Source: Rubricoccus sp963708165 (GTDB lineage Bacteria; Bacteroidota; Rhodothermia; Rhodothermales; Rubricoccaceae). From it: a DNA stretch of 64,000 nucleotides. The stretch spans positions 1,550,001-1,614,000 of the forward strand of contig OY970187.1 of the NCBI GenBank assembly GCA_963708165.1, in the 5' to 3' direction. Both the position numbers and the translations under genes were made by a program. Shown here piece by piece: positions 1-9,197 of this stretch. Below the pieces are notes generated by a model. That model saw nothing but the letters and a program-made list of their open reading frames with translations. It searched no databases and was not told the DNA's origin. The stretch's first letter is position 1. Each line of letters starts with the position of its first letter.

Positions 1-455
1 GTGAGGCCGTAGGCGTCCGAGACCTCGCCGCCGAGGTCGCTCAGGACGGGAAACGCCAGACCGTTTTGCTTCTGCACTGTAGCGGACGAGTCCGGCCCCT
101 GCGGCGAGATGGCCGCGAGCGTCGCGCCAGAGGCTGTGATCTCGCCGAGGCTCTGCTGGTAGTCGCGCAGTTGCGTGTTGCAATACGGGCACCACGCGCC
201 GCGGTAAAACGTGAGCACGACGGGGCCTCTGGCGGTGAGATCCGAGAGGCGCGTGGTGGTGCCGTCGGCGTTCGGCAGCGCGAAATCGGGCGCGCTGTCG
301 CCTACGCCGAGCGCGCGGCCCGCGGCGATCTCGGCCGTAACGGGCGCGGCGGCAGTTTCCGAGGCGGCAGTAGCGGGCGCGGTGGCCTCTGGCGTGGCCG
401 GGTCGGCGCAGGCCGCCAGAGGCAGGACACAGGCGAGGGCGAGGAAACGGAGCAT
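1..455 (-). CDS. Peroxiredoxin-like (AhpC/TSA) lipoprotein, C-terminus cut by window edge
   Basis: Read on the minus strand from ATG at 455, the protein opens with a lipoprotein-type signal (MLRFLALACVLPLAAC, lipobox LAAC). An Ala/Thr/Pro-rich linker follows, then a thioredoxin-fold segment: GDSAPDFALPNADG, then VVLTFYRGAWCPYCNTQL, then SPQGPDSS. The FYRGxWCPYC motif is typical of the AhpC/TSA redoxin family that reduces peroxides through a catalytic cysteine, here probably anchored in the envelope. About 151 residues are visible and the frame stays open to base 1, so the C-terminus lies outside the window. Two copies of the CGCCAGAGG motif are in the linker. The family is well supported; the exact substrate is unknown. 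Confidence 0.8.
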   Translation of the reverse strand, partial: MLRFLALACVLPLAACADPATPEATAPATAASETAAAPVTAEIAAGRALGVGDSAPDFALPNADGTTTRLSDLTARGPVVLTFYRGAWCPYCNTQLRDYQQSLGEITASGATLAAISPQGPDSSATVQKQNGLAFPVLSDLGGEVSDAYGL

Positions 456-546
456 CGGTCGGGTGTGGGTGCGTGTGGGGGACGAGCGAGCCGTGCGCGT
501 GATTCGCCAGAGGCTCAGCGGCGCGAAACGGGCGTCGCCAGAGGCT

Positions 547-2052
547 CTAGCACTCGGGCACGCGGACGGAGACGTTGACCGCGAGACCGCCCTGAGAGGT
601 TTCTTTGTAGCGGTCGCTCATGTTTTCGGCCGTCTCGCGCAGCGTGACGATGACCTCGTCCAGCGAGACGAGCGCGCCAGAGGCGTCGCCTGCGAGGGCC
701 AGTTCGGCGGCGTTGATGGCCTTGACGGCGCCCATCGTGTTGCGCTCGATGCACGGCACTTGCACGAGCCCGCCGATGGGGTCGCAGGTCATGCCCAGGT
801 GGTGCTCCATCGCGATCTCGGCGGCCATGAGCGACTGCTCGACGGTTCCGCCCTGCGCCTCGCAGAGCGCCGCGGCGGCCATGGCGCTGCTCACGCCGAC
901 CTCGGCTTGGCAGCCGCCCATCGCGGCCGAGATCGTCGCGCCTTTCTTAAAGAACGTTCCCACCTCGCCCGCGACGAGCAGGAAGTCCGCGATTTGCTGC
1001 TCTCCCACGTCCTCACCCGAGAAGCAGACGTGGTAGAGCAGAACCGCCGGGATCACGCCCGCAGCGCCGTTGGTGGGCGCGGTGACCACGCGGCCCAGGT
1101 TGGCGTTCTCCTCGTTGACCGCCAGCGCAAAGGCGCTGACCCACTTGAGCACCTCGGCAAAGCGCCACGGCCTCTGGCGGATGGCCTGGATAAAGGCGCG
1201 GCTGTCAGGCGCGAGCGCCGGGCTGGGCTCGGCGCCAGAGGCTTCGACCGGGGCAGTGTCGCCAGAGGCCTCTGGCGGGAAACGAGCGACATCGGTGGCG
1301 TAGAGCAGGCGGCGCGTGAGCGCGGCGGCGCGGCGCGTCACGCCCAGGCCGCCGGGCAGCGTGCCGTCGGTGTGGCAGCCGCGGTAGACGCCCTCGCGCA
1401 TGACCTCCCAGAGCGCCATCAGTTGCCTCTGAACGGCCCGGTTGCCGTTCCATGCGCGCTCGTTGGCGCGCACCATCTCGGCGATGCGCAGCCCGTCGCG
1501 GCGGCAGTGCGCCAGCAGCTCGGCGGGCACCTGCGCGGGGTACGGAAGCTGCACCGGACGGGCGTTCGCGCCTGGAGTCTCGCCCTCTCCCAGCACAAAG
1601 CCGCCGCCGATGGAGTAGTAGGTGCTCGCGTGCTCGCAGACACCATCCACGCCTCTGGCGACCGCCACGCACCGCATCGCGTTGGCGTGGCCAGGCAGGC
1701 GCTCGCCGGGGTGAAAGACGATATCCGACGCCGGGTCGAACGCGACCGAGCGGCCCGCCAGAGGCACCGTTTTGAGCAGCGCGAGATCGGCGACGAGACC
1801 GGGGATCTCGTCCACGGGGACGGTCACGGGGTCGTGGCCGAGGAGCGCGAGGCAGACGGCCTGATCGGTGCAGTGGCCGCGGCCGGTGAGCGCGAGCGAG
1901 CCGTAGAGGTGCACCTGCACCGCCTCTGGCGCGATGCCCGCGGCCTCCAGCTCGCCCAGCCAGCGCTGCACGGCGCGCCACGGCCCCAGCGTGTGAGAGC
2001 TGGACGGCCCGACGCCGATCTTGAGCATGTCGAATACGCTGAGGGCTTCCAC
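547..2052 (-). CDS. sdaA: L-serine ammonia-lyase, iron-sulfur dependent, single-chain
   Basis: Converts L-serine to pyruvate and ammonia in the cytoplasm. The N-terminal beta-domain motif KIGVGPSSSHTLGP and the C-terminal alpha-domain motifs (APTNGAAGVIPA, GATISAAMGGCQAEVG, GMTCDPIGGLVQVPC) are in one chain, as in the fused bacterial enzyme. Cysteines in GGCQ, MTCD and VQVPC fit the 4Fe-4S ligands. I chose GTG at 2052 (VEALSVFDMLKIG), because family members start only a few residues before this motif; an in-frame ATG at 2097 would add 15 residues. Length is about 501 residues, slightly longer than E. coli SdaA. Extra PPEASG and VEASGAEP stretches near residue 285 are encoded by motif repeats. 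RidA is encoded close by on the other strand. Confidence 0.93.
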   Translation of the reverse strand: MEALSVFDMLKIGVGPSSSHTLGPWRAVQRWLGELEAAGIAPEAVQVHLYGSLALTGRGHCTDQAVCLALLGHDPVTVPVDEIPGLVADLALLKTVPLAGRSVAFDPASDIVFHPGERLPGHANAMRCVAVARGVDGVCEHASTYYSIGGGFVLGEGETPGANARPVQLPYPAQVPAELLAHCRRDGLRIAEMVRANERAWNGNRAVQRQLMALWEVMREGVYRGCHTDGTLPGGLGVTRRAAALTRRLLYATDVARFPPEASGDTAPVEASGAEPSPALAPDSRAFIQAIRQRPWRFAEVLKWVSAFALAVNEENANLGRVVTAPTNGAAGVIPAVLLYHVCFSGEDVGEQQIADFLLVAGEVGTFFKKGATISAAMGGCQAEVGVSSAMAAAALCEAQGGTVEQSLMAAEIAMEHHLGMTCDPIGGLVQVPCIERNTMGAVKAINAAELALAGDASGALVSLDEVIVTLRETAENMSDRYKETSQGGLAVNVSVRVPEC

Positions 2053-2226
2053 GAAAGACGACCGGAGAGGAATCGCGCAAGGTCGCGCCAGAGGCACGCC
2101 GAGGTGTCGTTTTGTGCGCGCCGGTGGCTAGGTTGCCCCGCCGACGCCCGAGGCTCCATGCTTCCCGACCCGCGCGAGCCTCGCGCTGCCCGCCGCTCGC
2201 ACGACCGCCCGCCGCGCCGCCCGCCG

Positions 2227-2673
<447 letters not shown>

Positions 2674-2768
2674 AATCACGCCGCTCTGAGCCTCTGGCGG
2701 CTTGCTTTGAGCGCAGCAGATGCGCCAGAGGCCCGTATCCCTCTTCATCCCGCATCCCTCTTCCCACT

Positions 2769-3152
2769 ATGCAGATCCTCTCCGCCTCTGGCGCCCCCGC
2801 CGCCGTCGGTCCGTACAGCCACGCGGTCCGCGCGAACGGACTTCTGTTTTGCTCCGGCCAGGTCGCGCTGCACCCCGAAACGGGCGTGCTCGTGGGCGAC
2901 GACGTGGCCGGGCAGACGCATCAGGTGTTCGCCAACATTCGCGCCGTGCTGGGTGAAGCGGGCCTGACGCTTGCGGACGTGGCCAAGACGACCGTTTACC
3001 TCCAGACGATGGACGACTTCGGCGCGATGAACGCGATCTACGCCGAGCATTTTGGCGATCACCGCCCGGCGCGCTCGACGGTGGCGGTGGCAGGCCTGCC
3101 GGTCGGTGCGCGCGTGGAGATCGAGGTGCTGGCGGTGCTCAGGGAGGGATAG
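2769..3152 (+). CDS. ridA: RidA family reactive enamine/imine deaminase
   Basis: A 127-residue YjgF/YER057c/UK114 protein, the usual family length. Visible family motifs are GPYSHAVRANGLLFCSGQV, the substrate-binding Arg in the C-terminal part (HRPARSTVAVAGLPVGARVEIEVLAV) and the terminal acidic residue of EIEV. RidA hydrolyses 2-aminoacrylate and related imines released by amino-acid dehydratases and so protects PLP enzymes. The gene lies about 0.7 kb from the serine dehydratase, and glyA is also in this window. Upstream and downstream are pyrimidine/purine-rich runs (ATCCCTCTTCATCCC and similar) shared with other gaps here. Confidence 0.93.
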   Translation: MQILSASGAPAAVGPYSHAVRANGLLFCSGQVALHPETGVLVGDDVAGQTHQVFANIRAVLGEAGLTLADVAKTTVYLQTMDDFGAMNAIYAEHFGDHRPARSTVAVAGLPVGARVEIEVLAVLREG

Positions 3153-3241
3153 GGGGTGGAGGCATCGAGGGATGCGCAGACGGTTGCCGCGTGCCGCCAG
3201 AGGCCTCTGGCGAGCCCCGCATCCCTCCATCGCGTATCCCT

Positions 3242-4209
3242 TTATCCCTCGTCGGCGCCCCACCATTCCAGTGTGCCGTCGTAGACGAGCTCGGCTGGTC
3301 CGCTGAGCGTGAGGGCGCGCACGTCGCCGTCGACGATGCGGAAGCCGACGCCGAGCGTGCCGCCGGGCATTTCCACGTCGATGTGGTCTGCGTCGACGCC
3401 GCCCGCGAGCCGCGCGACGAGCGCCGACGCGATGGCGCCGGTCCCGCAGGCCAGCGTTTCCCCCTCGACGCCTTTCTCGAACGTGCGCGCGCGAATGCGA
3501 GCCGAGCCTCTGGCGCCCGAGACGCTCGCACGTCTGAGGCCGACCCCTCGCCAGAGGCGGCCTTTGGCGAGAGCTGCACGAAGTTGACGTTGGTGCCTTG
3601 GGGCGCGAACTCGGGCGCGTGGCGCAGTCGCTCGCCTTCCTCGGCGACGGGCGCCGCGTCGGCGTCGGGCACGAAGACGACGGCGTGCTCGGTCCCGGTC
3701 CAGATGCGGTGAACCTCGCCCAGGTCGCTCGCGGCGCCAGAGGCGGCGAACTCGCGCGGCGGCGGCACGTCGAGCCGCACGCTCACGGGCGGTGCGTCGG
3801 GGCCCGAGGGCTCGGGCGTGACGAGCGCGGTGTAGCGCCCGCCGTCGGTCATAAAGGAGAGGTGCGTGCCCTCGGGCGTCTGGCGGCCCAGCCCGGCTCG
3901 CGCCGCGAAGCGCGCCAGGCACCGCGCGCCGTTGCCGCACATCGTGGCCAGCGCACCGTCGGCGTTGCGGTAGCGCATCCGAAAGTCGGTCGCGCCAGAA
4001 GCGGCACCGTCCGCGCCAGAGGCCTCTGGCGGGTCGAGCGCGAGGAAGCCGTCGGCGCCGACGCCGGTGCGGCGCGGGCAGACGCGGCGCGCGATCGCCT
4101 CCTGCTCGGCTTCGGAGAAGCGCAGAAAGCGGTTGTCGAGCACCACGAAGTCGTTGCCCGCGCCGTTCATCTTGGTAAACGGGACGATAAGTGGCTGGCG
4201 CTGGATCAT
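3242..4209 (-). pseudogene. dapF: Diaminopimelate epimerase, one-base frameshift
   Basis: DapF interconverts LL- and meso-diaminopimelate for lysine and peptidoglycan. The N-terminal frame (ATG 4209) shows PFTKMNGAGNDFVVLD, the first catalytic cysteine in MCGNGARC, and GTNVNFVQL. The second catalytic cysteine, TLACGTGAIASALVA, and the C-terminus (VYDGTLEWWGADEG) lie in another frame. The frames meet near 3497-3500. Adding one base there turns the mixed reading into RLRIRARTFEKGVEGETLACGTG, exactly the family pattern, and makes the span divisible by three (323 codons with stop). So this is a single-base loss, real or a sequencing error. The shift is about 10 bp from a GCGCCAGAGGC motif copy. 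Extra PPEASGADGAASGA and PKAASGEGSAS loops are motif-derived. Confidence 0.88.
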
Positions 4210-4328
4210 GCGTGGGGGGCTGTGGTCGCGCCAGAGGCCTCTGGCGCCGAGAGAAGCGGGTACGCCTCTGCGCAGAACGCGGTTTGCGCAACGGTGGCGC
4301 CGGTACCTTTCGCCTCCCTCCTCTCGCC

Positions 4329-5246
4329 ATGTCCTCTGTCCTCTCGCTGGGTTTCGTCGGCCGCTCGTGGCGCGCCGTTCCGCCCCCGGATCGGCGTCCG
4401 GGGCAGGCGCCGGCCGTGCTCGCGGGCGTCGTGGCGGAGACGACCGCGGAGACCGCCGACTGGGCGCGCGAGACCGGCGCAGCGCCGTTCGCCAACACCG
4501 CCGATCTCGCGGGCTCGTGCGATGTGGTGGCTGTCGCCTCTGGCGCGAGCGAGCGCGAGGGCGACGTACGCGCGGCGCTGAGCCAGGGCGCACACGTGTT
4601 CGCCGCGTGGCCGCCAGCGGCCTCGGTCGAAGGCGCTGAGCGCCTGGCCGCGCGCGCCGAAGAGGCGGGCGTCGAAGTCGCCGTCGAGCGGCCGCTGCCT
4701 CTGGCGGCAGTCGTAGCGGCACGGCCCGACGGTTGGGCCGCGCGACTGGTCGCGCTCGACCTCGCAGGCGCTGACCCGACCGAGGGCCTGGACCTGCCTC
4801 TGCCGCGCCGCCTGGCGGGCGCGCTCGACGCCGTGATGGCGCTCGTGCGCTCCGGCGCCATCGCGCACCTGGACGTACACACCGACCGCGACGGCGCGCG
4901 CGTACACACGCTTCTGGCGAGCCTGCGCTTCAAAAGCGGCGCCTACGCCCACATCGGCATCCGCGACGAGGCCGAGGGCTGGCCCGGCTCGGTTCGGCTC
5001 GCAGCCTCTGGCGGCGGTGTGCGTATCAGCGCGCGCTCGCTGCGCGGCCCGGTCTGCGTCGAGGGCGCCGACGCCGTCCCGGAGCCCGAGGCCACCGGCC
5101 TGGCCGCGTTTGTCGCCTCGCTCGCCCAGGGCCACGTGCCCGCCAGTAGCGCCGGCGCGCTCGCGCTCTCCGACGCGGTGGCGCTGATGCGCCTCTCGGA
5201 GCGCGTGATGGCCTCGCTGCGCGGCCCGGATCTGGCGCGAGGCTAG
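4329..5246 (+). CDS. Gfo/Idh/MocA-like Rossmann-fold oxidoreductase (divergent)
   Basis: A 305-residue protein starting at ATG 4329. The N-terminal half looks like a Rossmann fold of the Gfo/Idh/MocA type: LSLGFVGRSWRA in place of a clean GxGxxG, then VLAGVVAET, then CDVVAVASGAS, then GAHVFAAWPPAAS at the position where the family usually has H-V-x-C-E-K-P. The usual catalytic Lys of the EKP motif is absent (AWPP). The C-terminal half has the beta-sheet-like pattern expected (SLRFKSGAYAHIGIRDEAEG). It may be catalytically inactive or bind another ligand. The stop codon TAG directly abuts an 18-bp palindrome. Function unknown; family assignment moderate. Confidence 0.55.
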   Translation: MSSVLSLGFVGRSWRAVPPPDRRPGQAPAVLAGVVAETTAETADWARETGAAPFANTADLAGSCDVVAVASGASEREGDVRAALSQGAHVFAAWPPAASVEGAERLAARAEEAGVEVAVERPLPLAAVVAARPDGWAARLVALDLAGADPTEGLDLPLPRRLAGALDAVMALVRSGAIAHLDVHTDRDGARVHTLLASLRFKSGAYAHIGIRDEAEGWPGSVRLAASGGGVRISARSLRGPVCVEGADAVPEPEATGLAAFVASLAQGHVPASSAGALALSDAVALMRLSERVMASLRGPDLARG

Positions 5247-5263
5247 CCTCTGGCGCCAGAGGC
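5246..5263. repeat. 18-bp motif palindrome at gene end
   Basis: GCCTCTGGCGCCAGAGGC, a perfect inverted pair of the dispersed motif. It begins with the last base of the preceding TAG stop codon. No T-run follows. Confidence 0.95.
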
Positions 5264-5270
5264 CTCTAGA

Positions 5271-5306
5271 GTCTGTACACCGCCAGAAGTCTGTGCACCG
5301 CCAGAG
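5271..5306 (+). repeat. 18-bp tandem duplication carrying the motif
   Basis: Two adjacent 18-bp units, GTCTGTACACCGCCAGAA and GTCTGTGCACCGCCAGAG, differ at two positions. This suggests that motif copies spread locally by tandem duplication. Confidence 0.9.
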
Positions 5307-5376
5307 GCTCCGCGTGAACCTCGCGGACGGGCCGCCTCTGGCGCCGCATCTTGCGCGACACAGACTGAACACATCC

Positions 5377-7242
5377 GTGTCTCTCACGCTTCCCTTCGAG
5401 CCCCTCCTGCGCCGCATCGGCGACGCGGCCGACGCGATCGGCGTGGAGGCCTACGCCGTCGGTGGGGCCGTGCGCGATGCGCTCCTGGGCCGCCCTACGA
5501 CCGATATCGACATCGTGGCGGTGGACCCCGGCGGCGCGCCTCGCGTGGGTATCCGCCTCGCCGAAGCCGTCGCGAAGGCCTCTGGCGCCAAGCCGCCCAA
5601 CGTCTATCCCGCCTTCGGTACCGCCGCCGTCACGCTCTACGGCGAAGCCGACGCAGGTGGCCCGGCCTCTGGCGAGACGCCGGAGGACGACACGCGCCAG
5701 AGGCTCGTCGTCGAGTTCGTGGGCGCGCGCAAGGAGAGCTACCGGCGCGAGAGCCGCAAGCCCATCGTGGAAGACGGCACGCTCGCGGACGACCTCGCGC
5801 GGCGCGACTTCACGGTCAACGCCCTCGCGGTGCGGCTCAACCACGCCTCTGGCGAGGCGGGGAAGGGGGACGAGGGAAGAGGGACGGGCGGACACCCGAC
5901 CTCTGGCACAGCCAGTCCTCCTCTTGGGCAGGAGGGGTTGGGGGTGGTGAGCACCGACGCTGAATTGGGGACGCACTACCCACGCGCCTCTGGCGCCAGA
6001 GGCGCGTCTGCACATCCCTCATCCCCTATCCCCCATCCCTCTTTCGGCCAGATCGTAGACCTCTACGGCGGCCTGGACGACCTCGGTGCGGGCGTGCTGC
6101 GCACGCCGCTGGACCCACGCGTGACGTTCGAGGACGACCCGCTGCGGATGCTCCGCGCGGCGCGCTTTGCGGCACAGCTCGGCTTCCGCGTCGCGCCAGA
6201 GGCCACGCGCGCCATGCGCGCGGCGGCCGAGCGCATCGAGATCGTGAGCCAGGAGCGGATCACCGACGAACTGGGCAAGACGCTCGCCGCGCCGCTGCCG
6301 TCGCTGGGCCTCGTGATTTTGCACGAGACCGGCCTGCTCGGCCGCGTGCTGCCCGAAATCAGTGCGCTCGCAGGGACCGAGGCCGTCGGCGGGCACACGC
6401 ACAAAGACAACCTCTTTCACACGCTCGAAGTCGTCGACAACCTCGCGCTTCTCCAGGCCGAGCATGGCCTGACCGGCCTTCGCGCCAGAGGCTTCGCGCT
6501 GTGGCTCCGCTGGGCCGCGCTCTTCCACGATGTCGCCAAGCCCGACACCAAGCGCTTCACGCACCGCACCGGCTGGACCTTCCACGGCCACGAAGACCTG
6601 GGCGCGCGCAAGCACGTCCCCGCCTCGTTCCGCCGCCTCAAGCTACCGCTCGGCGAGCCTCTGGCGTACGTGCGCAAGATGGTCGCGATGCACCACCGGC
6701 CCATCGCGCTCGTGGACGAGCACGTGACCGACTCCGCCGTGCGCCGCCTCCTTTTCGACGCGGGCGAGGACGTAGACGACCTGATGCTGCTCGTCCGCGC
6801 CGACGTGACGAGCAAAAACGAGAAGCGCAAGCGCCGCTACCTCCGCGGCTTCGACCGCGTGGAGGCCAAGATGGTCGAGGTGGAGGCCAAGGACAAGATG
6901 CGCGCCTGGGAGCCGCCGGTCTCGGGCGAGGAGATCATGGAGCGGCTAAAGCTTCCCGAGGGCGTCGCGGTCGGCATTCTCAAAGAGCGCCTGCGCGAGG
7001 CCGTGCTGGACGGCGAGGTCCCCAACGAGCACGACGCGGCGTGGGAATGGGTCGAGCGCCAGAGGCCCGACGCGGTCCGCCGCGGCGACCTGTTCATGGC
7101 AATGGTGCGCGCGGTGAGCGGCCCGGAGAAGCGCGCGCTCGGCGCCATCAAGGACGCCGTCTTCTGGGACGACCTGCCTCTGGCGGAGGCCGACGCGCTC
7201 GCCTACCTGCAAACCGTCAAGGCCGAGGCGCTGGCCGAGTAG
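5377..7242 (+). CDS. cca: CCA tRNA nucleotidyltransferase / poly(A) polymerase family with HD domain
   Basis: About 621 residues from GTG 5377. The class II nucleotidyltransferase head is clear: AYAVGGAVRDALLGRPTTDIDIVA supplies the GG and DxD metal site, with RRDFTVNALAV downstream. The head-neck region follows (LYGGLDDL, RTPLDPRVTFEDDPLRMLRAARFAAQLGF) and then an HD-type domain (GGHTHKDNLFHTLEVVDNLALL, LFHDVAKPDTK, FHGHEDLGA). The role is CCA addition to tRNA 3' ends or, less likely, polyadenylation. Odd: about 70 residues (roughly 155-225) between VNALAV and LYGGL look like translated intergenic DNA, with two motif palindromes and an ATCCCTCATCCC run, where relatives have only a few residues. 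The reading frame survives the insertion. Confidence 0.9.
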   Translation: MSLTLPFEPLLRRIGDAADAIGVEAYAVGGAVRDALLGRPTTDIDIVAVDPGGAPRVGIRLAEAVAKASGAKPPNVYPAFGTAAVTLYGEADAGGPASGETPEDDTRQRLVVEFVGARKESYRRESRKPIVEDGTLADDLARRDFTVNALAVRLNHASGEAGKGDEGRGTGGHPTSGTASPPLGQEGLGVVSTDAELGTHYPRASGARGASAHPSSPIPHPSFGQIVDLYGGLDDLGAGVLRTPLDPRVTFEDDPLRMLRAARFAAQLGFRVAPEATRAMRAAAERIEIVSQERITDELGKTLAAPLPSLGLVILHETGLLGRVLPEISALAGTEAVGGHTHKDNLFHTLEVVDNLALLQAEHGLTGLRARGFALWLRWAALFHDVAKPDTKRFTHRTGWTFHGHEDLGARKHVPASFRRLKLPLGEPLAYVRKMVAMHHRPIALVDEHVTDSAVRRLLFDAGEDVDDLMLLVRADVTSKNEKRKRRYLRGFDRVEAKMVEVEAKDKMRAWEPPVSGEEIMERLKLPEGVAVGILKERLREAVLDGEVPNEHDAAWEWVERQRPDAVRRGDLFMAMVRAVSGPEKRALGAIKDAVFWDDLPLAEADALAYLQTVKAEALAE

Positions 7243-7352
7243 CACGGCCCGGTAGGCTCTGGCGCGCCAGAGGCGCGCTGCGCCAGAGGCCTCTGGCGAT
7301 AGAGCGCGCTGCGCCGCGTTGGTAGTCTACAGGCTTTCCCGTTCTGCCCGAG

Positions 7353-8462
7353 ATGCTTCGGCTCGCCTTCCTTTTCCTCCTCTCGTTCGTCGCCATCGGC
7401 GGCGCCTTTGCCGCGCGCCTGGGTGAGACGCCCGTGCTCCCCGAGGTGCCGTACGACTACGAGGGCATCGCGCTGCCGGGCTACCTCGACACGTACACCG
7501 TCCGCGGCTGGGACACCACGCCAGAGGCGAACCCCGTCACCAATGCAGGCGCCACGCTGGGCCGCGTGCTCTTCTACGACGTGCGTCTCTCCCGGAACGG
7601 CAGCACCTCGTGCGCGACGTGCCACCAGCAGGAAAACGGGTTTTCGGATCCTCGCCCGCTCAGCGTCGGCTTCGACGGTGGGCACACCGCGCGTAATTCG
7701 ATGGCGCTCGCTTTTGCGCGCTACGACCGCAACCGCGAGTTCTTCTGGGACGAGCGCGCCGCAACGCTAGAACAGCTCGCCCTGGAGCCCATCCAGGATC
7801 CTATCGAGATGGGCATGACGCTAGGCGCACTCACGGCCCGCCTGGACTCCACCGACTTCTACCCTACCCTCTTCGCCGACGCCTTTGGCACGCCAGAGGT
7901 GACGAGTGACCGCGTGGCGCGCGCGCTGGCGCAGTTTATCCGCTCCATCGTCGCCTCCAACTCCCGCTACGACGCTGCCCGACAGGCCGAGGGCGCGCGC
8001 ATCGCCCGGCCTCTGGCGGGGCTGACGGTGCAAGAAAATGAGGGGCTCGGGCTGTTCTTCGGGCGCGGCCAGTGCAACCTGTGCCACTCGGGCGACCTCA
8101 TGGCGGGCACCAACGCCGTGAACAACGGGCTGGACTCGGTGCGCGCCGATCACGGCCGGTCTGGCGGGCGCTTCAAGGTCGTGTCGCTGCGCAACATCGC
8201 GCGCTCGGCCCCCTACATGCACGACGGCCGGTTTGCGACGCTGGACGACGTGGTGGACCACTACAGCACAGGCATTCAGGACAGCCCAGACCTGGACGCG
8301 CGGATGCGCGGGCGCGACAGCACGCCGATCCGTTTCGACTTTACAGACCGCGAGCGCGCCGCCCTGGTGGCCTTTCTGAACACGCTGACCGATACCACGC
8401 TCGCGACCGACCCACGGTGGTCAGACCCGTTCGCGGCACCTGCTACCAAGTCGTCCCTCTAG
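7353..8462 (+). CDS. Di-haem cytochrome c peroxidase / MauG family
   Basis: 369 residues with an N-terminal signal peptide (MLRLAFLFLLSFVAIGGAFA). Two c-type haem sites are visible: CATCH near residue 89 and CNLCH near residue 247. Other family motifs: LGRVLFYDVRLSRNGSTSCATCH, PLSVGFDGGHTARNSMAL, FFWDERAATLEQLALEPIQDPIEM, and FKVVSLRNIARSAPYMHDGRFATLDDVVDHY near the C-terminus. These enzymes reduce hydrogen peroxide with electrons from small cytochromes in the periplasm; some relatives carry out other oxidations. Length is normal. It stands alone between a motif-rich 110-bp gap and a convergent methyltransferase gene. Confidence 0.92.
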   Translation: MLRLAFLFLLSFVAIGGAFAARLGETPVLPEVPYDYEGIALPGYLDTYTVRGWDTTPEANPVTNAGATLGRVLFYDVRLSRNGSTSCATCHQQENGFSDPRPLSVGFDGGHTARNSMALAFARYDRNREFFWDERAATLEQLALEPIQDPIEMGMTLGALTARLDSTDFYPTLFADAFGTPEVTSDRVARALAQFIRSIVASNSRYDAARQAEGARIARPLAGLTVQENEGLGLFFGRGQCNLCHSGDLMAGTNAVNNGLDSVRADHGRSGGRFKVVSLRNIARSAPYMHDGRFATLDDVVDHYSTGIQDSPDLDARMRGRDSTPIRFDFTDRERAALVAFLNTLTDTTLATDPRWSDPFAAPATKSSL

Positions 8463-8521
8463 GCAGCGGCCCGAGTGCGCCTCCGACGCTGGTCCTGGGG
8501 TCTCGCCAGAGGCCTCTGGCG

Positions 8522-9055
8522 TTAAGCGTCGCGCGCAGGCTGGGGAAGCCACAGCCCTACGCGCCGCCGGTACGCCGCATACGGCGCGCCGAACCGCGCG
8601 AGCAGGTCGCGCTCCTCCAGCGGGCGCACCGCCACGTGCCAGAGCACGGCACCTGACAGGGCATACGCGAGCACGAGTCCTGAACTCAGGAGCACGGCCA
8701 CCCCCACGCCCTGCGCGATGCCGAACAGCGCCATCGGGTTGCGCACCCAGCGGTACGGCCCCGCTACGACGAGGTCCTGTGCGGTGTCCATCGGCAGCGG
8801 CGTTCCGGCGCCGCGGACCGCCATCGTCACGCCCGCCCACACGTTGAGGCCGCTGGCGACGCCCAGAAGAATCCATCCCGCCAGAGGCCCGCCTGGGAGC
8901 GTCGCATCTGGAATGCCCAGCGCGTGCGCACCGCGCAGGAGCGCGAGCGGCAGCAGCCACAGCGTCACGCCCCAGATCACTGCCGACTGCGCGAGGGTCT
9001 TCGCGACGTTCCACGCCGCGGGCGCGTCGCGAGCGGGCTGGAACAGTGAAGGCAT
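8522..9055 (-). CDS. Isoprenylcysteine carboxyl methyltransferase-like integral membrane protein
   Basis: 177 residues from ATG 9055. There are four to five hydrophobic segments (VIWGVTLWLLPLALL, GWILLGVASGLNVWAGV, MALFGIAQGVGVAVLLSSGLVLAYAL). The C-terminal block VVAGPYRWVRNPMALFG followed by EERDLLARFGAPYAAYRRRVGLWLP matches the ICMT/PEMT membrane methyltransferase family, in which the GPY-R-RNP and E-x-x-L-x-x-x-F-G-x-x-Y elements form the SAM and catalytic region. Substrate unknown; many bacterial members methylate lipids or small thiols. The upstream region is shared with the outer-membrane gene pair that starts at 9198. Confidence 0.75.
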   Translation of the reverse strand: MPSLFQPARDAPAAWNVAKTLAQSAVIWGVTLWLLPLALLRGAHALGIPDATLPGGPLAGWILLGVASGLNVWAGVTMAVRGAGTPLPMDTAQDLVVAGPYRWVRNPMALFGIAQGVGVAVLLSSGLVLAYALSGAVLWHVAVRPLEERDLLARFGAPYAAYRRRVGLWLPQPARDA

Positions 9056-9197
9056 GGCGGGATGGCTGCGGCGCCCTCGGAGAACACACAGCCTCTCGCA
9101 CCGATCCCGCTCCATCGCCCGAGGCCTCTGGCGCGAAGACCTCGTTCGTCTGCTGTATGGCCTTGCCCTGCCTCCCCAGAGGCCGCACCTTCGCGCG

